A stretch of 64,000 bases of DNA from Brettanomyces bruxellensis (Eukaryota > Ascomycota > Pichiomycetes > Pichiales > Pichiaceae), in contig NC_054690.1 of NCBI RefSeq assembly GCF_011074885.1, positions 2,857,001-2,921,000 on the forward strand. Reading direction: 5' to 3'. Made by a program: the position numbers and the translations under genes. The notes under the pieces are model-generated. The model was not told where the DNA came from and did no database searches. It saw only the letters and a program-made list of their open reading frames with translations. The first letter of the stretch is position 1. The number at the start of each line of letters is the position of its first letter. Of the stretch, positions 50,220 through 59,654 are shown piece by piece.

Positions 50220-51863
50220 ATGGATTCTTCGGATACCACAAGATACGTTCCTGAGTATAGAAAGGCCAATTTCAAGAACAGGAATCGTTTTCAAAAGGAT
50301 GAGGTTAGAAGAAGAAGAGAAACGCAACAAGTTGAATTAAGAAAGCAAAAGCGTGAACAGTTGTTGACAAAAAGACGAAATTTCAACCCTGAAGCCCTTT
50401 CAAATGCAGATGATTCGGAGAGTGAAGATGAGACGGATGCCTCAAATGGTGGCGAGCACATGTTCTACACAAAACTGCAGGAAGAGTTACCAAAGATGAT
50501 TGAGGATATAAACTCTTCAGATCTTGAACGTCAACTTGATTCTACTATTAAGTTCAGACAAATTTTGTCTAAAGAGCATAATCCACCTATTGATCTTGTC
50601 ATTGAAACAGGAGTTGTCCCACGTCTAGTTGAGTTTATGAAAACTGGCCCTGAAGTTTTGCAACTTGAATCATCATGGGCGTTGACCAATATTGCCTCGG
50701 GAACGTCTGAACAAACAAAGGTCGTCGTTGATGCAGGTGCAGTTCCTCTTTTTGTGGATCTTCTTTACTCTTCTTCTGCTGAAGTTAAGGAGCAGGCAAT
50801 TTGGGCTTTGGGTAACGTTGCAGGAGATTCTTCGGCATATCGAGATTATGTCTTGTCATGTAATGCAATGGATCCGGTTTTGTCTTTGTTCCAATGCTCG
50901 AAAATGTCCTTGATTAGAACTGCCACTTGGACACTCTCCAATCTGTGCAGGGGCAAGAATCCTCCACCGGATTGGCAAATTGTAAAGGGGGCTCTCCCAA
51001 CATTGGCAAAGCTCATATTTTCAGTTGATGTGGAAACATTGATTGATGCATGCTGGGCTATATCTTACCTCAGTGATGGAACTAGCGAGGCTATTCAGGC
51101 TGTTTGTGATGCGCGTATACCCAAAAGACTGGTCGAATTATTAGGTCATGAGTCAACTCTTGTTCAGACCCCGGCTTTGCGTGCAGTTGGTAACGTTGTC
51201 ACGGGAAATGATTTACAAACACAGATAGCCATTAATGTTGGTGTATTGCCCGCTCTTGCTCCGTTACTTAGATCTCCAAAAGAATCTATTCGTAAGGAGG
51301 CATGCTGGACAATTTCTAACATCACTGCAGGAAATACTGAACAAATTCAGGCTGTTATAGATGCCAATCTCATTCCACAGATTATAAAATTATTAGCTGG
51401 CGGTGATTATAGGACCAAGAAGGAGGCATGTTGGGCTCTTTCCAACGCTTCCTCTGGTGGGCTCACACAACCTGAACAAATTAGATATCTGGTGAGTCAG
51501 GGTTGCATAAAGCCGCTTTGCGATTTATTGGCCATAGCTGATAATAAGGTAATCGAGGTTTCGTTGGATGCGCTTGAGAATATTCTTAAGGTTGGTGAAA
51601 TGGAGAAGGAAGCGCACGGATCAAACGTGAATGAGAATGCAATTTATATTGAAGAGGCAGGTGGTGCTGAAAAGATATCTGAATGTCAAAACAATGAGAA
51701 TGATAAGATATATACGAAAGCATATCATATTATAGAGACATACTTCAATGGTGATGACAATGATGACGAAGCAAACGAGTTACAACCTGAAGCTTCTGGA
51801 GATCAATTCGGCTTTGGTGTCAATGATAACTACCAGCAACAGGGGGGGTTCAATTTTAACTGA
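50220..51863 (+). CDS. SRP1: Importin alpha (karyopherin alpha)
   Basis: Encodes 547 residues; S. cerevisiae Srp1 has 542. It carries classical NLS cargo to the nucleus with importin beta. The N-terminal importin-beta-binding region (about 10-60) is Arg/Lys-rich ([17 protein letters not shown]). Ten armadillo repeats follow (about 85-505) with the NLS-binding Trp-Asn ladders ([49 protein letters not shown]). The tail FGFGVND...GGFNFN matches the yeast protein. CTG at 51129-51131 encodes the conserved Leu of KRLVELL, so CTG is read as leucine here. Confidence 0.97.
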   Translation: MDSSDTTRYVPEYRKANFKNRNRFQKDEVRRRRETQQVELRKQKREQLLTKRRNFNPEALSNADDSESEDETDASNGGEHMFYTKLQEELPKMIEDINSSDLERQLDSTIKFRQILSKEHNPPIDLVIETGVVPRLVEFMKTGPEVLQLESSWALTNIASGTSEQTKVVVDAGAVPLFVDLLYSSSAEVKEQAIWALGNVAGDSSAYRDYVLSCNAMDPVLSLFQCSKMSLIRTATWTLSNLCRGKNPPPDWQIVKGALPTLAKLIFSVDVETLIDACWAISYLSDGTSEAIQAVCDARIPKRLVELLGHESTLVQTPALRAVGNVVTGNDLQTQIAINVGVLPALAPLLRSPKESIRKEACWTISNITAGNTEQIQAVIDANLIPQIIKLLAGGDYRTKKEACWALSNASSGGLTQPEQIRYLVSQGCIKPLCDLLAIADNKVIEVSLDALENILKVGEMEKEAHGSNVNENAIYIEEAGGAEKISECQNNENDKIYTKAYHIIETYFNGDDNDDEANELQPEASGDQFGFGVNDNYQQQGGFNFN

Positions 51864-52768
51864 AAGTGAATTTTAATTGGCTTTTAATTTTGCATGTGAG
51901 TGAGCCTAGTCTCGACATTTATGACTTAGTATGCTATCCTTGTCATTCCTCCTCCGTTTTTTCTCTTTTTTCTTACTCTTACTCCATTTAAATTCTTGCT
52001 TTTTTACTTCTCTTTTCTCAGTCGTCATTTATCTAATTATGGGTTGTCTTTCACACGGTCAGCCATCGTTTTATTTGTTTCCCTTTCTCCTTCTCTTATA
52101 ATTTAACTTTCTTTTTTCCAAGGGAAATTGCCTGTCTGTATTTTTATACTTCTTATTTTAAACTCGTTGTTATTCCCTACGATACGGTATGTTTTTTCTC
52201 AGCGGCTTAATTATCATTTCCTGTTTCTCTTAGTCACAATGATATTTTATGCCTTTGTATTTTCCTAACGTTGTAGCCCATTTGATAAGTGTGAGTTCCA
52301 TGGAGAATTATGTAATGTTGCATCGGTATCTCATCTGGCTTCGAGCTGGCAATAAGCTGACTGTGTAGTGAAACCCATACTCACTTGTTACATACGAATC
52401 TATCGTTCGATATCATTAATCCTTCCCTTCGTGTTAATACTCGCAGGAAGAAGCACACAGTACACGGTATTGTGCTATTATTAAGGTATACGAAAAAAGA
52501 TAATATAAAAATAGAAGTGAGAGTGAGACAAAAAGAAATTGTAAAGCACCAACAGATGAGACAGCCATGGTATCGACTTAAAATGAAGGTCAATCCCGCA
52601 TTTAATAAATGGCAACGATTTAAGTAACAAAAAAAAGAGTGAATTATATAGGACGACCCCATTTGGTTGTCCACCTTATTCGTATGAATCCAAGAAGAGT
52701 CCGAGAGCTCCTATTTGGAAACAATATCAAGCAAGAAGCAAAAACAAAATTATTATCTAATTGGTTGT
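51864..52768. other. Convergent spacer SRP1 / GPI-type protein
   Basis: About 905 bp. The first half is rich in T and C on the plus strand (51940-52140), plausibly the SRP1 3' region. Overlapping open frames at 52381-52674 on both strands have no ATG start on the plus strand and no family features. Confidence 0.5.
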
Positions 52769-53167
52769 TCACATTAACAAAGCAATGGCTGCAACACCAG
52801 CTCCACCTAAGGAAAGTCCCAAGACTGCATTGCGATGTTCTAGTTGGAATGGAGCAATTGGGCCCGAGGCAGCATTCGAAGCAGTAGTGTACTGGGTCTC
52901 AGTAGTAGTACCTGGGACAGATGACGACGACGAAGTTGTAGTCTTGGTCTCATGATGCGTGTTGTTAAATCTACCATTAGAATGAGTACCTGATGAAGTA
53001 GTACTAGATGACTGCTCTCCGTGAGTGTTGTTGAATCTTCCCTTGGTGTAAGTAGATGGACGGGCTGTAGTGACAGTGACCGTAACGGATGCCTTGTTGT
53101 CATCTGCTGCGGCCAAGGACATACAGTTAAATGCAATTGCACCTGCAATCAAAGCGGAGAACTTCAT
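52769..53167 (-). CDS. Small secreted Ser/Thr-rich protein with GPI-type C-terminus
   Basis: Encodes 132 residues. A signal peptide is clear (MKFSALIAGAIAFNCMSLAAA, quoted to 20 residues less one). The mature part is about half Ser/Thr. It carries two copies of a short block, GRFNNTH, each with an N-glycosylation sequon (NNT), at about 43-49 and 64-70. The C-terminal 20 residues are hydrophobic (AVLGLSLGGAGVAAIALLM) after a small-residue stretch (NAASG), as expected for GPI attachment. It is probably a cell-wall or plasma-membrane mannoprotein. I do not recognise a named family. Confidence 0.72.
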   Translation of the reverse strand: MKFSALIAGAIAFNCMSLAAADDNKASVTVTVTTARPSTYTKGRFNNTHGEQSSSTTSSGTHSNGRFNNTHHETKTTTSSSSSVPGTTTETQYTTASNAASGPIAPFQLEHRNAVLGLSLGGAGVAAIALLM

Positions 53168-54174
53168 CTTAAACTCTTGGTTATAGTTACTTCGTCAAAG
53201 ATATGTTTGCCAATTGCAAAAGAAGCTTTTGAGCACAGGAAGAAAACTATGGGGAAGAAAGTTGAAAAAAAAAAGTGCAGCTTCGCTCGGATGTAAATAC
53301 GACGGCGGCTTCTGCGAAGAAGGAAATTGGGGGAAGAAAAAAAAAAAGTCCAAAAAAATTATTTATTGACTCTGAAGGTATATTTTAACGGCCAAGGTAA
53401 ACATAGTAGTAAATACACAAATAAAGCAGGCCTTGAATTTTCTACTCATTGGCATTACGTAAACGTTGAAGTATATCGCTGAAATTGATAAAATTTTTGG
53501 GGAAAAATACTGGCCGCTCCAAACCGGAAAGAAATTCGCACAAATTTGCCATTGCATTGAACAAAAAGATGCAAAAGTTAATTTCTAAGCGCAAGAAGAT
53601 TTTTTAAACAGATAACGGCAAATTGTGGAAACAATAAAACTTGGGACTGGGAAGCTCGGTGACAATCTTATTTTTTTTGTCGTCCGCCAAGAATGGGGTT
53701 GGGGGTATAAGTCGTAAAGGTTACCGGCCCACCTTTTTCCTATCTGAATAATACTGACGTCAGTTTTTCCCTTTTTTTTTCTTCAGTTACACAATATCTC
53801 TTCAAAATTCCTCTCAGATCTTACGTTATTCCGCACACAATGTTAAAATAAAGAATGCCTGGTGAGTGAGAAACTTTGGAAATTCAATAAAAACTCTAGA
53901 AAAACGGATAGATAATAAAAGTTATACAGCAAATCGAGGAAATAGCAAAATTCGAGACTAGCATTTCCGATTTCATTTACGTATAGACCCAAAAAAGTGT
54001 TAGACACCAACCACCACTACCTCACCGGTGATAATTTTTCAAACGATGAAAAGAGCCATAAAACCCCGATCGTTCCGTTCCGACAATAGCACACCAATTA
54101 ACAATCGTATCTCCACATCTTTTTTTTTTTGTAATACCCTCGACAGTAGTCGATAAATCATAATGAATTTTTTA
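53168..54174. other. Upstream region of the GPI-type gene and 3' region of the oxidase gene
   Basis: About 1 kb on the minus-strand side. It holds A/T homopolymers near 53268, 53338, 53667 and 54119, and a perfect 12-bp palindrome with a CRE core at 53753-53764. Small non-coding RNA cannot be excluded. No protein gene supported. Confidence 0.55.
53753..53764. promoter_or_regulatory. CRE-type palindrome ACTGACGTCAGT
   Basis: A perfect 12-bp palindrome with the ATF/CREB core TGACGTCA, the site bound by Sko1/Aca-type bZIP factors in yeasts. It lies about 590 bp upstream of the GPI-type gene start, the only start it could serve nearby. Osmostress or cell-wall control is an inference. Confidence 0.5.
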
Positions 54175-56154
54175 TTATTGTTTAAAATCGAATCCACATG
54201 CGTCTTTCCATCCTGTTGGTTCACTGAAGTGTGCGAATTCATCTCGGAGTTCTTCCACTTGTAATAAAAGTCCAGCTTCCATATGCCATCCGATATGACA
54301 GTGGAAAGGCCAAACACCTGGATTATCGACTTTAAATCGAAGAACAGCATATCCAAATGGTCCAATCGTTACAGTATCTCTTAGCACAGGATGTTGGAGA
54401 TTGAAATTCGACTTGTCGTCATACATATCATCGCTAAATGTTCCTTTCGGGGAGATGTCAATTACCCACATTTTGTGTCCATGAAGATGAAAAGGGTGTG
54501 GTCCATCATCATAATTGTTAATAACAAAATCGACAATCTGTCCTCTCTTTTCAAAGTTAAGTATATATTGATCCTCGACATAATTCTGCACTCCATCCAA
54601 CTTAAAGTTCGAGTTATATAATGTTTCATGCATACTTGATGTGTTAGAAAATGGTGCCCATGTATATTTGTTGAAGTACCCCTTATCTAATTGGTATTCC
54701 CCAATCTGGAAGGAGGCATCGAGATTCACAAGAACATCAGGCTTGGTTGAGCCATTTGCAACTATCGGAACGGTTTCATTCAATGTTTTGAGCTTTGTTT
54801 GATCATAATCCAAACAACTTGTATCTCCCCCATGATATTCCCATGTCTGCTGATCGGTAGGAATACTAAACGTCGCATTGTATGTTATTATTGAGCGAAC
54901 ATCAAGATCAAAAGTGGCATCATATGCGAAGCAGAAGGGATTGAACCTAGCATGAACCCAGAAATTTGAGCTGTTGTTGTTCTCTCTCTCTAAAAAGAAT
55001 GAATATCTTTGGGCCACGCTGATGTCGACGCTGTCTTCTTCCACTGGCTCAGTATTAGTACCATCCGCTTCGATTATTGAAAGTTTATGTCCATCGACCG
55101 AAAATGTAAAAGTTCCCAAAAAGCCACTGTTCACCACTCTGATTCGTTGTTTAGCATTTGGATCGAAGTTAAGAGCCTCTTCAAACTTTTTATCATTTGT
55201 CGGTACCAGATATGAACTGCTTTGACTATATATTCCATCAATTAAGCCGTCATCCGGATTTGGTTCATTGTTTTCATTTCCTGATCCGAGGTACTGCGAT
55301 AGATATGTGCTGGCGGTATCATGATAATAGTCGTTAACCATCATAACTCGATCACCTGTATAATTCCCAAGTAACTGATCTTCATCCAATGAATGAAGAA
55401 CCAAAGGTCCGAAAACACCGTCGGCATATTGGGTGCTCCAGTGGGAATGATACCAATAGGTGCCCCATTGAGATTTAGAAGTTGGAACCTTATAGGTGTA
55501 ATTACCTCCCGCAGGTATTGGGCAATTGTTAATACTAACCGCCCCATCATCGAATGGATTTCCCTGATAAAAAAGTCCATGACAGTGTATTGACACTGGA
55601 TTGGTTTCCAACAAATTATTAACGTGAATATAGATTGTGTCACCAGAATTAGCTTCAATCAAAGGTCCAGGATATTGTCCATTTATCACTGTTAGATTTC
55701 TAACAGCATTGTCTGCGTTAACCTCGGTTATTTCGGTAATATTAAAGTAATAGTGTCGATCTTTTGATGTTCCAAAATCAGCTCTCCAAGCATTCAAATT
55801 CATGGTATAATTTTCGCCGGTATTTAGTCTCCATGTGTTGTTTCTATCGTTTGGGTCAGTATCGCTTGCAAAAATCACTGACTTGATTATTTTGCTTTCT
55901 GTACTCTCCTCATCTTTGTAGGATCTGTTGTGGAGGCCAACACCGAGTCCGATTGCTAGCGCTGCTGTCAAAAGAAAGCTAAAAAGAATCCATTTCCAAT
56001 GCCTTCGTGCAAAGCTAAACTTTGAAGTTTCATCCTTTAAGGGATCATTCACGTTCTGAGAATTGCCGCATGACTCGTCAACCTGAGTTCCTGGGCCAGT
56101 TAGCTTTGCAATTAAGCCACTAGATTCCTCTTCGTGCTTTTCACCAGCTGCCAT
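54175..56154 (-). CDS. Multicopper oxidase (laccase/ferroxidase-like) with N-terminal membrane anchor
   Basis: Encodes 659 residues. A hydrophilic N-terminal tail of about 50 residues is followed by one hydrophobic helix (about 53-74) preceded by basic residues, i.e. a type II anchor with the enzyme outside or lumenal. Three cupredoxin domains carry all four copper motifs: HCHG with His190 and His192, WYHSH at 234-238, HPFHLHGH at 553-560, and HCHIGWH at 618-624 with Cys619 as type 1 ligand. The axial position reads Leu. Many N-glycosylation sequons are present. Fet3-type ferroxidases instead have a cleaved signal and a C-terminal anchor, and I do not see a C-terminal helix here. Substrate unknown. 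Confidence 0.85.
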   Translation of the reverse strand: MAAGEKHEEESSGLIAKLTGPGTQVDESCGNSQNVNDPLKDETSKFSFARRHWKWILFSFLLTAALAIGLGVGLHNRSYKDEESTESKIIKSVIFASDTDPNDRNNTWRLNTGENYTMNLNAWRADFGTSKDRHYYFNITEITEVNADNAVRNLTVINGQYPGPLIEANSGDTIYIHVNNLLETNPVSIHCHGLFYQGNPFDDGAVSINNCPIPAGGNYTYKVPTSKSQWGTYWYHSHWSTQYADGVFGPLVLHSLDEDQLLGNYTGDRVMMVNDYYHDTASTYLSQYLGSGNENNEPNPDDGLIDGIYSQSSSYLVPTNDKKFEEALNFDPNAKQRIRVVNSGFLGTFTFSVDGHKLSIIEADGTNTEPVEEDSVDISVAQRYSFFLERENNNSSNFWVHARFNPFCFAYDATFDLDVRSIITYNATFSIPTDQQTWEYHGGDTSCLDYDQTKLKTLNETVPIVANGSTKPDVLVNLDASFQIGEYQLDKGYFNKYTWAPFSNTSSMHETLYNSNFKLDGVQNYVEDQYILNFEKRGQIVDFVINNYDDGPHPFHLHGHKMWVIDISPKGTFSDDMYDDKSNFNLQHPVLRDTVTIGPFGYAVLRFKVDNPGVWPFHCHIGWHMEAGLLLQVEELRDEFAHFSEPTGWKDACGFDFKQ

Positions 56155-56419
56155 GTTTGTTGTGTACTGCTACCTAATTCAAAGGCATGAAATAAATACA
56201 ATGTTAAAATGGAATAAATGTTAATTCTCTTAAGTGTATGGTTTATATCGTTGCTAATTTCCTCATATTCGATCTAATGTTATGTCAAGATATTATGAAT
56301 GTTGCAGTAAAAAATTATGCAGGGATTGTATAAAATTCAATGTGGAACGAGCTACTTGCAATTAAAGGATGAGATTTATCCAATTATGAATATTTTATGT
56401 CGTATATTTAAGGTTGAAT

Positions 56420-56437
56420 CACGTCCACGCCCACGTT
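56420..56437 (+). promoter_or_regulatory. Pho4-like CACGTT site with adjacent CACGTC
   Basis: CACGTT followed by TT at 56432 fits the lower-affinity Pho4 core (CACGTK) known from phosphate-regulated promoters; CACGTC lies 12 bp before it. Located about 660 bp before the phosphatase-like gene, which is rather far, so the link is tentative. Confidence 0.35.
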
Positions 56438-56971
56438 TTCTATTAACTTATATTTGAGAGCATTGTTAGTGGAGTTTTAATTTATAAACTGACATGTTGG
56501 GTCTCCTTATTATCAATGTAAAGTTCATTTTCGATGAATCCGCGTTACTGTTTTTGGTGAAAACTCGAAATAGTCAATCAAAATGTGATAAAAAGTAAGC
56601 ATGTGCGCGATACAAATTAATTAAGCTGCTACCTTGATTCAATATGCTAACTACAACTTAATTTGCGTATAGAAATTTGTTTTTCGTACTGGTTTTTTCA
56701 ATTACCATGGCTCTTTGCTCCACATAGGTATACCACAATTAGTCCTTTCCGTCGGGCTCGGCAGAATTGTTTTCCCTTTTTTCTTTTTACGAAAAAGCAT
56801 AACTATCCGCCTGAAATTTTTTCAAATTACTCCAGTGAATGCGGGGGAGACCGATCAGCATTAATTAATTTCGCAATTTAATAAAAAGTTATGTATGCCA
56901 TGCCACATGCCAAGGGAGCTAGTAATTATAAATTGGAAGATGATAATTTGTCTTGTATTTGTGCTGGTACT

Positions 56972-56980
56972 TATATATAG
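56972..56980 (+). promoter_or_regulatory. TATA box of the phosphatase-like gene
   Basis: TATATATAG lies 119 bp upstream of the ATG at 57099, a usual distance for a regulated yeast gene. Confidence 0.55.
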
Positions 56981-57098
56981 GCCCGATTGGCGTTGTTTCA
57001 CTCCTTCAACAAACATTTTCAGACCATTAAAAATGTTAAAATGTTCCTGTACCATTAACGTAACGCCAGTTTCGCTCATTAGATATTTATAAACAGAT

Positions 57099-58541
57099 AT
57101 GAAGTTTTCGACTCTTATCAGTGTTGCCGCACTGACGGCTGGTGTGTCAGCTGAATCCTCTTCATCTTCAGCCTCTTACAAGAGCAGGACATTTTCAACC
57201 GTTGAGCCTTCTGCATCAGAAATTTCTTTGCAAGCATCCAATGCCACTACCGGTCATCAGACATCTAGTGTCCAGGGTAAAGCATTTGATAGATTTGTTG
57301 TCATCTGGTTGGAGAATACTGATTACGACAAAGCTGCCGATGATTCGAATATGGCGAAGCTTGCAGAGCAGGGTATCATATTAACCAATTACTGGGCTTT
57401 GACACACCCATCCGAACCAAATTATTTAGCTTCTGTGGGTGGTGATTACTTCTCGTTAGACGACGATAGATTTATCAGTATGCCGGAAAATGTTTCTAGT
57501 ATTGTCGACTTGTTGGACAATGATGGAATCAGTTGGGCCACTTATCAGGAGCATATGCCTTACAGTGGTTTTCAGGGTTTTAACTACTCTAATCAGGAGA
57601 CATTTGCTAATGATTACGTTAGAAAGCATCATCCCCTTGTCTTGTATGATTCCATTACCAAAAATTCTTCTCGTTTGTCCAATCTCAAGAATTTCACTGA
57701 ATTTGATAATGATTTAAAGAACGAGAAGTTGCCACAATTCATGATCATTACCCCTAATATGACTAATGACGGACATGATACGACTATCAAGTATGCTGCC
57801 AACTGGTGCAAGGAATTTATCACACCTTTGTTGTCTAATGAATACTTTATGAACAATACTCTTGTTTTGTTGACATTTGATGAAAATGACTCTTACTCCA
57901 TTAAGAACAAGGTCTATAGTATTCTTTTGGGCGGTGTCATTCCAGATGAACTTAAGGGAACAACAGATAATACATATTATGATCATTATTCTCAAATCTC
58001 CTCCATTGAGGCTAATTGGGACCTTTATCATCTTGGAAGAAATGATATTGACGCAAATGTTTTTGAAACGGTTGCAAATGCCACTAACATCACTAATGTT
58101 GATGTTGACACTACATTTAAAGTCAACAATGAAACATATGTTGGTTACCTAGATGATGTGAACATTGATTTGCCAGCACCAAATGTTTCTGCTACAAATA
58201 TGAATGGTAAGGGAATTCTTCCAGCGATTTCTTCTGTTTGGGCATCACAGTATGAGAAAGAGATTTCTGCCTCGTATTACACATCTACGACTACTACTAT
58301 GTCAGCTAGCTTGACCGATGCAGTTACTTTAACCTCGGCTGTCTCTAACTCGACCAAGACAGAGTCTGATTCTGAATCTGCTTCTGCTTCTGCTTCTGCT
58401 TCAAAGTCTGTCTCGCAGTCAACCACAAAAGAAAATTCTACTTCAGGTACTGAGTCATCTAGTTCTAAGGCCGGTGCTGCTACTTTAGGAGTTAATATTC
58501 TTTCTTCACTTTTTGTTTTGGTTGCAAATTTGATATTATAA
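57099..58541 (+). CDS. Secreted acid-phosphatase-like phosphoesterase with GPI-type tail
   Basis: Encodes 480 residues. A signal peptide ends near residue 18 (AGVSA). The catalytic region (about 62-310) fits the phosphoesterase family (PF04185) that includes fungal phosphate-repressible acid phosphatases such as Aspergillus PhoA: FVVIWLENTDYDKAA, LTHPSEPNYLASVGGD, FMIITPNMTNDGHD and LLTFDENDSY. Many Asn sequons suggest heavy glycosylation. Residues 385-460 are Ser/Thr-rich with a Ser-Ala repeat. The last 20 residues are hydrophobic after a Ser-Lys-Ala-Gly stretch, suggesting GPI anchoring. Likely releases phosphate outside the cell; not of the histidine (PHO5) type. Confidence 0.8.
   Translation: MKFSTLISVAALTAGVSAESSSSSASYKSRTFSTVEPSASEISLQASNATTGHQTSSVQGKAFDRFVVIWLENTDYDKAADDSNMAKLAEQGIILTNYWALTHPSEPNYLASVGGDYFSLDDDRFISMPENVSSIVDLLDNDGISWATYQEHMPYSGFQGFNYSNQETFANDYVRKHHPLVLYDSITKNSSRLSNLKNFTEFDNDLKNEKLPQFMIITPNMTNDGHDTTIKYAANWCKEFITPLLSNEYFMNNTLVLLTFDENDSYSIKNKVYSILLGGVIPDELKGTTDNTYYDHYSQISSIEANWDLYHLGRNDIDANVFETVANATNITNVDVDTTFKVNNETYVGYLDDVNIDLPAPNVSATNMNGKGILPAISSVWASQYEKEISASYYTSTTTTMSASLTDAVTLTSAVSNSTKTESDSESASASASASKSVSQSTTKENSTSGTESSSSKAGAATLGVNILSSLFVLVANLIL
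58360..58401 (+). repeat. TCTGCT hexanucleotide-type repeat in the phosphatase-like gene
   Basis: TCTGAT, TCTGAA and TCTGCT units encode alternating Ser-Asp/Glu then Ser-Ala. The array is in the Ser-rich stalk and is likely to vary in length between strains. Confidence 0.8.
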
Positions 58542-59654
58542 ATAATTTTTATGGTATTGTTTATTATAGTCATTTATCAACTTATTTTTGCTTCTTCACC
58601 GCTTCACTGAGCAGAGAATACGTTTTCTTTTTTATTTATTTTCGTTGAATTAGACCTTTTTATTTATCTTTCGTAGAGATTTTAACATGCGAACTGCACT
58701 CAATATGAATATCACATAGTCTTTTTTTAGTTTGTTCATATAACTGATACTTATTTACAATTTCTTCTTGTTTGTAATAGTAAATTTTATGTTAAATACA
58801 GTTTAGTTAAAATCTTAGGTCCGTGTTTTGTACCATTCTTCTACCTATAAATTTTCCATTCAGAGGTTAATTTTTTGTTTAGTTAGGTTGTCCTGATTAT
58901 TTAAATGCTCAATTAGCTAGTTGAAAGTATTATGAAGAGAGCGCACCGTCTACTTGGTATCCAATACTAATTTTCTATGATAAGTAGCAAAGGAATTGAA
59001 ATATCATATACGCTGTCAGTAATAGATTTAGCGACAGTCGCGTCTACATAAAAATTACCCTGCCCTATTTATGCCATAAAAACCTCACTCGTAAGAACTG
59101 AAGGGTTTTAGCATGTGTGTTCCCCCTTTTGATTTGTTTATTGCACCTTCTTTAGTTCTTTTACTTTTATGCTTTTTTCTTTAGACTCAAAAGCATTTAA
59201 TATTCTAGTTAACGAGAAATTTTATGAAGCAATCGGCATCATACTTAAATCCAAATCAACTTAAGAATAACAGTATCATAATCAAATGGGTACAAGTGAT
59301 AACGGTTTTTACAATAGATCTCTAATTAAAACGTTTTTTTAAGAATAAAAAAAGCACAAAAGAATAGAAATGTATAAATTAAAATGGAAGAGAACAATCG
59401 CAAATTTATAGAGAAATTTGTTAGCGCTTAAATGTCATTTAATTGAGTTAGGAGGCACCAAGAAATGTAGCGAAACTGATCCGATCATCAATCTCAATCA
59501 TGTTACGCAAATATTTATTTGTTTTGTTTTGAGGCGCTCGACATATATTTAAAATAAAAACCAGAGATTATCATATTAATTTGAAAAAACCCAATTAAAA
59601 AAAGTATACGAATGTATAATAATCCATAGATGATTTAAACGCTCGAAGTCATAC
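58542..59654. other. Convergent spacer phosphatase-like / DIP5-like
   Basis: About 1.1 kb between two stops, unusually long for a convergent pair. It is AT-rich with a small GC-containing inverted repeat GCGAC-A-GTCGC at 59031-59041. No gene, tRNA B box or clear RNA element was recognised; a non-coding transcript is possible. Confidence 0.5.

Larger units (their letters stand above)
56155..57098. other. Divergent spacer oxidase / acid phosphatase-like gene
   Basis: About 940 bp. Contains CACGTC (56420-56425) and CACGTT (56432-56437), a TATA box at 56972-56980, and a 19-codon upstream ORF (57033-57092) ending 6 bp before the phosphatase ATG. Confidence 0.6.

Noticed and set aside
52381..52674. 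Overlapping open frames on both strands in the SRP1 3' spacer
   Set aside because: The plus-strand frame lacks an ATG start, and neither strand shows family motifs; antisense overlap of this kind is common by chance.
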